Source: Streptomyces marinisediminis (GTDB lineage: Bacteria > Actinomycetota > Actinomycetes > Streptomycetales > Streptomycetaceae). Taken from it: DNA of 64,000 nt. The position numbers and the translations under genes are program-made. Position 1 is the stretch's first letter. Every line of letters starts with the position of its first letter. Positions 8,942-17,250 of the stretch are shown here, piece after piece. The notes under the pieces are model-generated. The model ran no database searches. It worked only from the letters and a program-made list of their open reading frames with translations, and had not been told where the DNA came from. The stretch is taken from assembly GCF_026262575.1 (NCBI RefSeq), contig NZ_JAPKFL010000001.1:1-64000 (forward strand), read 5' to 3'.

Positions 8942-9021
8942 CGCCGCGCACGGGTGGCCCCCGTCGCTGCAGGCGCCCGTCGTCCGCGTGTGTGCCGGTG
9001 GTGGGCGGCCGTGGGCGGTGC

Positions 9022-9921
9022 TCAGGGCTGCCGGGGGACGGCGTCCGCGTACAGGCGGAAGAGGCGGGGCAGGCCCCGGGGCCCGGGGTGCGCGGCGGGG
9101 TGCGCGAGGAGGGCGGCCCAGCAGGCGGCGGCCAGCTGGCGGGCGTGGGCGCCGGCCCAGGGCCGGGGGAGGAGTTCGGGGGGCAGGAGCGGGTCGGGCT
9201 CCATCGCCTCGGTGAAGGCCGTGGCCACCTCCAGTGCGCGCGCGGCCAGCGTGGCCGGGGAGAGGGCCGCGGCGCCGGCGAGGCGGTCCAGGTGGGCCTG
9301 GGCGAGCGCGGCGAGCCGGTCGTAGCGGGCGGCGACGGCGTCCAGGGGCCACAGCCGCGCGGCCAGCTCCCGGGGCGCGTCCACGTCGGCGACGCGCAGG
9401 TCGCGGGTGGTGCAGTGGGTCAGCGTCCCCTCGGCGCCGTGCGCGCGGGCGTGGGCCCGTACGCGGTCCGCGATGGCGTTGGCGCTCACGTACAGCCCCC
9501 CGTGCAGCCCGGCCGCCCCCAGGTACAGCAGGGACTGGCGCAGGCGGTCGCGGGCCTGGCGGGCGGACTCGGGGACGGCGAAGGCGAACAGGTGCCAGCC
9601 GCCGTCCCAGGGCGCCTCGCCGGCGTCCTGGCGGTAGGCGTGGCGGACGAACTCGACCTCGGGGGTGTGCCATCCCGCCGCGTCGCGGGCGGCGGTCAGC
9701 AGTCCCCTGCGACCGCGGCCCTGGTGGGTGAAGCGTCCCTCGGCCACCAGGCGTTTGACGCACAGTCGCACCTGCTGGTCCGTCATGGCGAGGGCGGCGG
9801 CGGTGTCGTAGAGCTCGCCGGTGTCCACGGTGCCGTCCTCGCGGACGAGGGCGTGGACGAGCGTGCGGGTGGGCACCCGCGGTGCCACGGGACGGTCGTC
9901 GGCGGGGGGCGGCAAGGTCAC
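9022..9921 (-). CDS. PaaX-family transcriptional regulator
   Basis: A 299-residue protein. The N-terminal third is a winged helix (TRTLVHALVREDGTVD, then AMTDQQVRLCVKRLVAEG). The segment WDGGWHLFAFAVPESARQARDRLRQSLLYLG followed by a GLYVSAN-type strand is the PaaX core signature, and a long helical C-terminal region follows. PaaX proteins repress aromatic (phenylacetate-type) catabolic genes and respond to a CoA thioester. The GTG start at 9921 overlaps the stop of the upstream acetyltransferase gene by four bases (GTGA), so the two are translationally coupled. The ThDP enzyme gene is convergent with it. Confidence 0.8.
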   Translation of the reverse strand: MTLPPPADDRPVAPRVPTRTLVHALVREDGTVDTGELYDTAAALAMTDQQVRLCVKRLVAEGRFTHQGRGRRGLLTAARDAAGWHTPEVEFVRHAYRQDAGEAPWDGGWHLFAFAVPESARQARDRLRQSLLYLGAAGLHGGLYVSANAIADRVRAHARAHGAEGTLTHCTTRDLRVADVDAPRELAARLWPLDAVAARYDRLAALAQAHLDRLAGAAALSPATLAARALEVATAFTEAMEPDPLLPPELLPRPWAGAHARQLAAACWAALLAHPAAHPGPRGLPRLFRLYADAVPRQP

Positions 9922-10538
9922 CGGGCACCCCCGGTGTCCGGGACGACGGGCCGCTCCATGGTGGTGACGGCCGAGAAGCCCAGCAGCCCGCGCGGCAGCG
10001 GCGTCCGCTCCGTGCGGACGGCGACGAAGCCGCGCCGTTCGTAGAGGGCGCGGGCGCGGGGGTTGGTGTCGACCACGTCGAGCCGCACGCGGGTGCAGTG
10101 GCGCTCCGCGGCGACGCGCGCCACCTCCTCCAGCAGCAGGCCGCCGATGCCGTGGCCGCGGTGTCCGGAGGCGACGGCGATGCCGTCCATGACGAGCTGC
10201 GCGGTGGCCGGTCGCCGTTCCAGCAGCACGAGCAGCGCGAGGCGACCGAGGCCGCGCCCCCACCCGTAGGTGTTCAGCACGTCGGTGGCGCCGCCGCCGA
10301 CGAGCCCGCGGCCGTCCGCCTGGTAGCCCGCGACGCCGACGACCTCTCCCGCGCGGAGCGCCACGACCGCGCGGTCGTGGCGCAGGTGGGCGGCGAGGAA
10401 GCGGCGGCCCGTCTCCGGCGGGTTCAGGGCGGGCCCCAGCTTGCGGTCGAACGCCTCCCAGTACAGCTCGGCGACCCGCGTCTCCGCGCCCGCCGGCACG
10501 CCGCGCCGCACCGTGACCACCGTCCTCGCCCCGTCCAT
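9918..10538 (-). CDS. GNAT family N-acetyltransferase
   Basis: A 206-residue acetyltransferase. The acetyl-CoA pyrophosphate loop is visible as VASGHRGHGIGGLLLEEV (R/Q-x-x-G-x-G/A), followed by VRLDVVDTNPRARALYERRGF, the strand 5/helix 4 region with the usual Asn and Tyr. The substrate is unknown. The ATG at 10538 was chosen over the much longer upstream reading. It is the first gene of a coupled pair with the PaaX-type regulator and is divergent from the hydrolase at 10638/10647. A large concentric palindrome sits in the shared 100-base promoter gap. Confidence 0.82.
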   Translation of the reverse strand: MDGARTVVTVRRGVPAGAETRVAELYWEAFDRKLGPALNPPETGRRFLAAHLRHDRAVVALRAGEVVGVAGYQADGRGLVGGGATDVLNTYGWGRGLGRLALLVLLERRPATAQLVMDGIAVASGHRGHGIGGLLLEEVARVAAERHCTRVRLDVVDTNPRARALYERRGFVAVRTERTPLPRGLLGFSAVTTMERPVVPDTGGAR

Positions 10539-10593
10539 CGGCTCTCCTCTCCGCAGCGGCCTCCCGGGAGGCCCGTCCGACACAAGCAGCATA

Positions 10594-10629
10594 CTATCGA
10601 CTGACCAACGATCGTTCTCTTCACGATAG
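10594..10629. promoter_or_regulatory. concentric double palindrome, candidate operator
   Basis: The inner perfect palindrome AACGATCGTT (10607-10616) is flanked symmetrically, seven bases away on each side, by the arms CTATCG (10594-10599) and CGATAG (10624-10629). Both palindromes share the centre 10611.5. It lies between divergent genes, so a dimer or tetramer of the adjacent PaaX-type protein is a natural candidate ligand. Confidence 0.6.
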
Positions 10630-10637
10630 ACAGATGG

Positions 10638-11720
10638 GTGTGCTGTATGCGGTGTGAGGTACCGAGGCGGCGGTGGCGCAGCGGCCTGGTGTGGACGGTG
10701 GTGGCCGCGCTGTCGGCCACCGGGGCGGGGTTCGGCGTCGTGGTGGTGCGGCACAGCTACGACCTCCGGGAACGCGCGGTGACGTTTCAGCACGCCGGGG
10801 AGACGAGGGAGGGCGTCCTCGCCCTGCCCGCCGAGGGCGACGGACCCCACGGGCTGGTCGTGTTCGTGCACGGCGACGGGCCGGTGGACGCCACCCACGA
10901 CTCCTTCTACCGGCCGCTGTGGGAGTCCTTCGCCCGTGCCGGGTACGCGTCCCTGTCCTGGCACAAGCCGGGCGTGGCGGGCACGGAGGGCGACTGGCTG
11001 GCGCAGAGCATGGCGGACCGGGCGGACGAGGCGCGCGCCGCCATCGCCTGGGCCCGGGGGCGTCCCGAGGTGGACCCCGGCCGCATCGGGCTGTGGGGGG
11101 CCAGCCAGGCCGGGTGGGTTCTGCCCAGGGTCGCCGCCCAGGAGCCCGCCGTGCGCTTCGTGGTGGCCGTCTCCCCGGCGGTGAACTGGCACCGCCAGGG
11201 CCGTCACCACCTGCTCGCCGAGCTGCGCCACACGGGCGCGTCGGACGCCGAGCGGGCCGCCGCGCTCCAGCGCCGCGCACGCACCCTGAAGCTGCTGCGG
11301 CGCGGCGCCTCCTACGACGTCTACCGGGCGGCCTTCCCCGACGACCCCGAGCGCATGTCGGCGCGGCGCTGGCGCTTCGTCAGCCGCAACCACACCGCCG
11401 ACGCCACGGCCGACCTCGCCGCCCTTCCGGCCGGCGTGGCGGTGCTGCTCGTGCTGGCCGGGCACGACCGCAACGTCGACACCGCCGAAACCGAGGCCGT
11501 CTACCGCGCACACCTGCCGGACGGCCGGCTGACGGTGGCCCACTACCCCGGTGCCACGCACTCCCTGGTCCGCGAGGACCTGGACTCCTCCCCGACGCGG
11601 CTGACGCTGACCGCGCTGTTCGCCCCGCGTGCGCTGTTCGCCCCCGGCTTCCTGGAGGACCAGCGCCGCTTCGTGCGGCGGGTCGCCCCGGTCGCGGACG
11701 GCGCGGGCGTCACCGGGTGA
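10638..11720 (+). CDS. membrane-anchored alpha/beta hydrolase
   Basis: About 360 residues from the GTG at 10638, or 357 from the ATG at 10647; neither has a strong ribosome site. A single hydrophobic segment near residues 15-35 (VWTVVAALSATGAGFGVVVV) is a signal anchor. The outer domain is an alpha/beta hydrolase of the dienelactone hydrolase-like group: FVHGDGP oxyanion region, GASQAGW nucleophile elbow (Ser), Asp in LAGHDRNVD and His in GATHSL complete the triad. Expected role is hydrolysis of an ester or similar bond outside the membrane. The 3' end overlaps the convergent DyP peroxidase gene by 11 bases. Confidence 0.85.
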   Translation: MCCMRCEVPRRRWRSGLVWTVVAALSATGAGFGVVVVRHSYDLRERAVTFQHAGETREGVLALPAEGDGPHGLVVFVHGDGPVDATHDSFYRPLWESFARAGYASLSWHKPGVAGTEGDWLAQSMADRADEARAAIAWARGRPEVDPGRIGLWGASQAGWVLPRVAAQEPAVRFVVAVSPAVNWHRQGRHHLLAELRHTGASDAERAAALQRRARTLKLLRRGASYDVYRAAFPDDPERMSARRWRFVSRNHTADATADLAALPAGVAVLLVLAGHDRNVDTAETEAVYRAHLPDGRLTVAHYPGATHSLVREDLDSSPTRLTLTALFAPRALFAPGFLEDQRRFVRRVAPVADGAGVTG

Positions 11721-13041
11721 GCAGCCCGGAGCCGAGCCAGTCGGTTTCGTCCCGCACGCCGGGCAGCACGAAGAAGTAGCCGCCGCCGACGGGCGTGACG
11801 AAGCGGGCCAGGGGCTCGTCGGCCAGCCGGTGCTGCATCGCGGTGAACTGCCGTACCGGGTCGCGCTGGTAGCAGCAGAACAGCAGCCCCAGGCGCATGC
11901 GTCCATCGGGGTGGAAGCCACCGTCGTAGCTGTAGCTGCGCCGCAGGAGCTGGGAGTCCCGCGTCTCCGGCGTGCGCGGGTTGGCGAGCCGGATGTGCGC
12001 GTCGAGTGGGATCGTGCGGCCGAGCGGGTCGCGGGAGTAGTCCGGCACGTCCGACTCCAGGCGGCCCCCCAGCGGTGCGCCGGACGCCTTGTGCCGGCCG
12101 ATCATCTTCTCCTGGGCGGGGGTCGGAACCCGGTCCCAGGACTCCACACGGAACTCGATGTCGCGCAGCACCTGGTAGCAGCCACCGGCCGTCCACTCCG
12201 GCTCCCCGCCAGAGGGACCGGTCCACACCAGACGCTCCATCTCCTCGTGCGAACCGGTGTCCGGGTTGACGATGCCGTCCTTGAAGCCGATGAACGTGCG
12301 GGAGGCGCCGCTCGGCCGCGGCGGGTTGTGGAAGCCGTCGACGCGCCAGCGCGGGGCCAGCAGGCCCCCCGTCTCGCGCGCGAGGTCGCGCAGGACGTGC
12401 ACCACCGCGTCGGGGTGCCTGGCGCAGACCTGGAGGGAGAGGTCGCCGTGGCACCGCTTCGGGTCGAGCGCGTCGTCGGGGAAGGCGGGCATCGCGGTGA
12501 GCCGCCGGGGGCGGCGGGCGGCGAGGCCGAACCGGTCGTCGAAGAGGGACGCGCCCACGCCGAGGGTGATGGTCAGCTCGTCCGGGGTCCGCGGCTGCGC
12601 GGCAACCTCCTCGTCCTCGGGCCGTACCCCGCGCACGAGGGTGCGGGCGCGGTCGGTGACGATCCGGAACAACTCGGCCAGGTCGGTGCGGCCCGCGGCC
12701 AGGACGTCGTAGGCGACGAAGGCGGCGCACCGCTGCTGCGGGGTGAGCACCCCGGCCTGGTGGGTGCCGTGGAAGGGGTGGTGCGGGACCGGATCTGCCG
12801 GTCCCGGGGCGGGTGCGGCCGCCGCCCGCGCGGGGGCGAGCGCCCCCAGGGCACCGAAGCCCGTGACGGCGGCGCACGTCGTGCCGGCGGTGCGCTGGAG
12901 GAACGCCCGCCGGTCGCTGTGCCGGCCGCCACCGCCACCGCCACGGCCACCGTCGGCGTCGGCCGGGCCCGGGGCGGCCGTGCCCTCGCCGGTCACGTCC
13001 GTGGTGTCGGCCGGGTCGTCCTCGCCTGCTCCGACTCTCAT
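11710..13041 (-). CDS. Dyp-type peroxidase, Tat-exported (EfeB-like)
   Basis: A 443-residue haem peroxidase of the DyP superfamily. The N-terminus has a Ser/Gly-rich leader followed by a twin-arginine motif DRRAFLQ near residue 43 and the hydrophobic stretch ending ALAPARAAAA, predicting Tat export. The family motif GXXDG is present as GFKDG, and a proximal-His region follows (LDAHIRLANPRTPETRDS, which has the typical NPR). Members oxidise dyes and phenolics with H2O2, and EfeB-type members take part in ferrous iron uptake. No efeU or efeO gene is adjacent here, so an iron role is not supported by context. Confidence 0.9.
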   Translation of the reverse strand: MRVGAGEDDPADTTDVTGEGTAAPGPADADGGRGGGGGGRHSDRRAFLQRTAGTTCAAVTGFGALGALAPARAAAAPAPGPADPVPHHPFHGTHQAGVLTPQQRCAAFVAYDVLAAGRTDLAELFRIVTDRARTLVRGVRPEDEEVAAQPRTPDELTITLGVGASLFDDRFGLAARRPRRLTAMPAFPDDALDPKRCHGDLSLQVCARHPDAVVHVLRDLARETGGLLAPRWRVDGFHNPPRPSGASRTFIGFKDGIVNPDTGSHEEMERLVWTGPSGGEPEWTAGGCYQVLRDIEFRVESWDRVPTPAQEKMIGRHKASGAPLGGRLESDVPDYSRDPLGRTIPLDAHIRLANPRTPETRDSQLLRRSYSYDGGFHPDGRMRLGLLFCCYQRDPVRQFTAMQHRLADEPLARFVTPVGGGYFFVLPGVRDETDWLGSGLLTR

Positions 13042-13307
13042 CGCTCATCCCTGTCCGTTCGGCTGGACCGGCGCCCGCCACCGTGCCGCGGCACGCTGGG
13101 GGAACCAGCCGGGTACGCGGGCATGCTCACCCGCGGCGGCCGGTTGGCCGGGCACGGTGCCGCGCAACACGCTCACGTCACACCACCGGGGCGTTCGCCC
13201 TCGCCCGGACGGACGGCTGGTGCGCCCCTGCGCGGTGTGTGCGGGGCGTTGAGGCCGGGGTGGCACGACCCTTGCCGCCGCCGGGTGGTCTGGACCAAGC
13301 TCGGGGG

Positions 13308-14342
13308 ATGGAGTTGGAGTTGCGGCATCTGCGGGTGGTGCGGGCCGTGGCCGAGGCCGGGAGTCTGACCAAGGCCGCGTCCGTGCTCGGTGTCGCTCAG
13401 CCCGCGCTGAGCGCGCAGCTCAAGCGGGTCGAGCGCATGCTCGGCGGGCGGTTGTTCGAACGCTCCCGGCAGGGTGTACGTCCCACGGCGCTGGGGGAGT
13501 TGGTGCTGCACCGCACGCGGGTGGTGCTGCCCGCGGTGGCCGCGTTGCAGGACGAGGCCGTGCGGTTCGCGCGCGGTGGCGAGCAGGTGCCGGGGTTCCG
13601 GCTGGGCGGTACGCACGGCCCGCTGCTGGGCGGGCTGGTGGACCGGCTGGCGTCGGCGTACCCGGGTGTCTCCGTGACGACGCAGGCGTCCTGGTCGGAG
13701 CGGGAGATCGCCGAGGGCGTGCGGGGCGGGCGGCTGGACTTCGCGCTCGTCGGGGCCTGCGGCGACAGCTCCCCGCCCGGTGTGGAGGGGCTGGTGTGGC
13801 GCGAGGTGGCGGTGGACCCGGTGTTCATCATGCTCCCCGACGACCACCCGCTCGCGGACCGGACGCGGATCGCGCTCGCCGAGCTGTCCGACGCCGCCTG
13901 GGCCGACGTGCCCGGCGACGGCTGCTTCGCCGACTGCTTCGCCGCCGCCTGCGCCCGGGCCGGCTTCACTCCGGCCGGGGTGTTCGAGACGGACACGGCG
14001 TCCTGCGTCCATCTGGTGCAGGTGGGGCGCGCGGTGGGGCTGTGCCGGGCGACGTTCCCGCCCACGCCGGGGGTGGTCACCCGGCCGCTCGCCGGGTCGC
14101 CGCTGTCGTGGCGGCACCTGCTGGGCTGGCATCCGGAGGCCCCCGCGGCGGCCGTCGCCCCGGCCGTGCTCGGGCACGTCCGCGCCGCGCACGCCGACGC
14201 CGCCGCCCGCAGCACCAGCTACTCCGCCTGGCTCGCCCACCACCCCCACGGCGTCCAGTGCGCCACCGTGGCACCGCCCTCCGCCCCGGCGGAGACGGCG
14301 GCCGGGGCGCCGGAGCAGGCGCCGGTCATAACGCCGGGGTAG
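13308..14342 (+). CDS. LysR-family transcriptional regulator
   Basis: A 344-residue protein starting at the ATG at 13308. Residues 1-60 are the LysR winged helix (ELRHLRVVRAVAEAGSLTKA, then VAQPALSAQLKRVERMLG and LFERSRQGVRPT). The rest is a periplasmic-binding-like effector domain (LDFALVGACGD, VFIMLPDDHPLA). Two Cys in GCFADCFAAAC form a cluster unusual for the family that might sense redox state; this is speculative. LysR proteins commonly control a neighbouring gene. The protease at 14425 begins 82 bases downstream on the same strand and the peroxidase is divergent. Confidence 0.88.
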   Translation: MELELRHLRVVRAVAEAGSLTKAASVLGVAQPALSAQLKRVERMLGGRLFERSRQGVRPTALGELVLHRTRVVLPAVAALQDEAVRFARGGEQVPGFRLGGTHGPLLGGLVDRLASAYPGVSVTTQASWSEREIAEGVRGGRLDFALVGACGDSSPPGVEGLVWREVAVDPVFIMLPDDHPLADRTRIALAELSDAAWADVPGDGCFADCFAAACARAGFTPAGVFETDTASCVHLVQVGRAVGLCRATFPPTPGVVTRPLAGSPLSWRHLLGWHPEAPAAAVAPAVLGHVRAAHADAAARSTSYSAWLAHHPHGVQCATVAPPSAPAETAAGAPEQAPVITPG

Positions 14343-14359
14343 GGGCTAGCTGAACTCTC

Positions 14360-14387
14360 CTTTGTTTGACGTGACCACGGCTAGCGT
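14360..14387 (+). promoter_or_regulatory. possible promoter of the protease gene
   Basis: A TAGCGT hexamer (14382-14387) fits the Streptomyces -10 TAGNNT, with CTTTGT (14360-14365) 16 bases upstream as a poor -35. Moderate match only; the element lies 37 bases before the ATG. Confidence 0.35.
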
Positions 14388-14424
14388 CTCCGGCACCCCC
14401 CGAAAACCGAGGAGAGACACACTC

Positions 14425-15780
14425 ATGCTCCACAGATCCTTCAAGGGCGCGTGTGCGGCCGTCGTGGCGGCCGGAGCCCTGGCCGCCGGCGCGCTCCAGG
14501 CCAGCGCGGCGGAACCCGCCCCGGCCGCCGCACCGGCGGCGGTCGCCGCCGACCCGCAGCTTCTGGACGCGCTCCAGCGCGACCTGGGACTCAGCCAGGC
14601 CGAGGCCGAGCGTCGACTGGCCGCCGAGAGCCGGGCGACGGCCGACGCGAACGCCCTGCGCGCCGCGCTCGGGGACAGCTTCGCCGGTGCCTGGGTCAGC
14701 GGCGACAGCGCGCGTCTGACCGTCGCCACCAGCAAGGCCGCCGACGCCGCGCGGATCACCGCCGAGGGCGTCCGCGCCAAGGTCGTCCCGCACGGGCTGT
14801 CCGACCTGGAGGCCGCCAAGGCCGCGCTGGACGAGGCCGCCGAGGGCCAGGCCCCGGACGCCGCCCGCGTCTGGTACGTCGACGTTCCCAGCAACAGCGT
14901 CGTCGTCCACTCCCCGCGCCCGGCCGACGCCCGTGAGTTCGTCGCCGACAGCGGTGCCGACGCCGACCTGGTCCGCGTCGTCGCCTCCGACGAGTCCCCG
15001 CGCCCGCTGTACGACCTGCGCGGCGGTGACGCGTACTACATGGGCAGCGGCGGCCGCTGCTCGGTCGGCTTCTCCGTGACCCGCGGCAGCCAGCAGGGCT
15101 TCGCCACCGCCGGCCACTGCGGCCGGACCGGCACCACCACCTCCGGCTACAACCAGGTCTCCCAGGGCACCTTCCAGGGCTCCTCCTTCCCCGGGAACGA
15201 CTACGCCTGGGTGGCCACGAACAGCAGCTGGACGGCCACGCCGTACGTCAAGGGCTCGGGCGGCCAGAACATCCAGGTCGCCGGCTCGACGCAGGCCCCG
15301 GTGGGCGCCTCCATCTGCCGGTCCGGCTCCACCACCGGCTGGCACTGCGGCACCATCCAGCAGCACAACACCTCGGTCACCTACCCCGAGGGCACCATCA
15401 CCGGCGTGACCCGCACCAGCGTGTGCGCCGAGCCCGGTGACTCCGGCGGTGCGTACATCTCCGGCAGCCAGGCGCAGGGCGTCACCTCCGGCGGCTCGGG
15501 CAACTGCCGCACCGGCGGGACGACGTACCACCAGCCGATCAACGAGATCCTCCAGGCCTACGGCCTGACGCTGAAGACCACCACGGACCCGGGTGACCCC
15601 GGCGACCCGGGCGACCCCGGTGACCCGGGCGACCCGGGCGGCACCTGGGCGGCCGGCACCACCTACAAGGCGGGCGACACGGTCACCTACGGCAGCGCCA
15701 CCTACCGCTGCCTGCAGGGCCACCAGGCGCAGAAGGGCTGGGAGCCGCCCAACGTGCCCGCCCTGTGGCAGCGCGTCTGA
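14425..15780 (+). CDS. streptogrisin-type secreted serine protease with C-terminal CBM
   Basis: A 451-residue preproenzyme of the chymotrypsin fold (S1E). A Sec signal ends near ALQASA. A pro-region of about 160 residues follows, including the alpha-lytic-protease-type propeptide (LGDSFAGAWVS and the segment before YDLRGGDAYYMG). The catalytic triad is His231 (TAGHCG), Asp259 (GNDYAW) and Ser340 (PGDSGGAY). After an Asp-Pro-Gly repeat linker near residue 390, a C-terminal domain (TWAAGTTYKAGDTVTY...WEPP) matches carbohydrate-binding family 5/12, as in streptogrisin C. It is expected to degrade protein in chitin-rich material outside the cell. The start has GAGGAGAG upstream. Confidence 0.93.
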   Translation: MLHRSFKGACAAVVAAGALAAGALQASAAEPAPAAAPAAVAADPQLLDALQRDLGLSQAEAERRLAAESRATADANALRAALGDSFAGAWVSGDSARLTVATSKAADAARITAEGVRAKVVPHGLSDLEAAKAALDEAAEGQAPDAARVWYVDVPSNSVVVHSPRPADAREFVADSGADADLVRVVASDESPRPLYDLRGGDAYYMGSGGRCSVGFSVTRGSQQGFATAGHCGRTGTTTSGYNQVSQGTFQGSSFPGNDYAWVATNSSWTATPYVKGSGGQNIQVAGSTQAPVGASICRSGSTTGWHCGTIQQHNTSVTYPEGTITGVTRTSVCAEPGDSGGAYISGSQAQGVTSGGSGNCRTGGTTYHQPINEILQAYGLTLKTTTDPGDPGDPGDPGDPGDPGGTWAAGTTYKAGDTVTYGSATYRCLQGHQAQKGWEPPNVPALWQRV

Positions 15781-15866
15781 GACCCGTCAGTACGGGGCAC
15801 GGTCGGCCGGGACCATGTGGGGATGCGTCCCGGTCGCCGCGCCCTGGCACCGTGCCAGGACACCGG

Positions 15867-15900
15867 AGCCCGGCCGACCGCACCCGCGGTCGGCCGGGCT
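15867..15900 (+). terminator. 15-bp perfect stem after the protease gene
   Basis: Positions 15867-15881 pair perfectly with 15886-15900 around the loop ACCC, about 90 bases after the protease stop codon. Confidence 0.85.
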
Positions 15901-16416
15901 CCGGCGCGTGGCGTGCGGCTGGGGTGCGGTGCGTCGGGGGCGTCGCGGGCGGGGCGTCGCGGGGAGGTGGGGCCTCGACGTGTGGGTGGGGGCACCGGCT
16001 CGTGCGGCTGCGGTGGCGGATGGCGTTCTGGACGCCGGGCTGGTTCCGTCAACGGCGAGCTGTTGCGTGCCTCCGCGTCTCGGCGTCCCGGCGATGCTCC
16101 CCGCGTCCCCGCGTCGTCCCCGCGATGCTGCGCGCGTCCCCGCGTTCCCGCGACGCCTCCCCGTGACGCGGTCCGGGCCCGTGTCCGGACGGCGGCAGGG
16201 GGCGCGACGCCGGACGGGGGCCGGGTGCGGGGGCGGGTGGGAGCGGAACGGTGGGCATCGTCCGAGCTGGTCGGTTGATGCCCGGTGCTCACCCCTCCGG
16301 CCCGCGTCCGCACGGGTGTCGCGGGCGCGGGCGGGTGGCCGGGCGGGCCGGTGTCCGGCGGGCGCGGCGGGCGCGGGCGCGGGCGGGCGCCGTGCTCGCC
16401 CGCCCGCGGACGCCCG
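15901..16416. other. gap between protease and DedA gene, with an imperfect direct repeat
   Basis: No gene is supported. Around 16091-16145 a 24-bp unit beginning GCGATGCT occurs twice with 22 of 24 identities and a 31-bp period (16091-16114 and 16122-16145). It lies in a stretch dominated by CCGCGTCC words. The two flanking genes are convergent, so no promoter is required. Confidence 0.5.
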
Positions 16417-17088
16417 CTAGCCGCGCCGGTGCCGGCCGCCGCCGGTCTGCGCGGGCCGGGCGAACAGGCGGCGGGCGATGAAGACGAGCACGCCCAGCGC
16501 GACGACCCCGAGGACCACCTTGGAGAATACGCCGACGTACTGCTCGACCACGTGCCACTGTTCGCCCAGCCAGTAGCCCGCCATCACCAGCACGGTGTTC
16601 CAGATCAGGCTGCCCAGCGTCGTCAGCGCGATGAACAGCGGCAGCGACATGCGCTCCACGCCGGCCGGCACCGAGATCAGGCTGCGGAAGATCGGCACCA
16701 TGCGGCCGAAGAAGACGGCCTTGCGCCCGTGCTTGTAGAACCAGGCCTCCGTCTTCTCCAGGTCGGAGACCTTCACCAGCGGCAGCCGCCCCCAGATGAC
16801 GTACATCCGGTCCCGGCCCAGCAGCGCGCCCACCCAGTACAGGGCGACGGCGCCCACGACCGAGCCGAGCGTGGTCCAGAACAGCGCCGAGGCGAGGCTG
16901 AGCGAGCCCCGTCCGGCGGCGAACCCGGTCAGCGGCAGGATGATCTCGCTGGGCAGCGGCGGGAAGAGGTTCTCCAGCGCGATGGCGAGGCCCGCACCGG
17001 GACCGCCCATGGTCTCGACCAAGCCGGTCGCCCAACCCGCGATGCCGCCTGAGGGTTCGCCCTCAAGGGCCAGAGTGACGGAATGCAT
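16417..17088 (-). CDS. DedA family membrane protein
   Basis: A 223-residue integral membrane protein (SNARE-associated/DedA family). The N-terminal signature LENLFPPLPSEIILPLTGF and the later FGRMVPIFRSLISVPAG (GRFVPxxRxxxPxxAG) are the two hallmark segments with conserved acidic and basic residues. About five hydrophobic segments are visible. DedA proteins support membrane homeostasis and undecaprenyl-phosphate or phospholipid flipping. The ATG at 17088 is the natural start. The C-terminus is short, basic and His/Arg-rich (GGGRHRRG). It is divergent from the patatin-like gene. Confidence 0.92.
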   Translation of the reverse strand: MHSVTLALEGEPSGGIAGWATGLVETMGGPGAGLAIALENLFPPLPSEIILPLTGFAAGRGSLSLASALFWTTLGSVVGAVALYWVGALLGRDRMYVIWGRLPLVKVSDLEKTEAWFYKHGRKAVFFGRMVPIFRSLISVPAGVERMSLPLFIALTTLGSLIWNTVLVMAGYWLGEQWHVVEQYVGVFSKVVLGVVALGVLVFIARRLFARPAQTGGGRHRRG

Positions 17089-17250
17089 GCAGTGCCTTTA
17101 CGCCTCGGAAGTTCCGGCTTGCCCACCGCAGAACCTAAGGTGCGGGGACGGCACGCCGCGCGGCGGGGTGCCTCGGTGGGCGGTCAGGGGTCCTCACCCC
17201 CAACGCCTTGCCGGTAACGGTAGTTCCCCGCGGGAGCAGGAGGGACGCGC

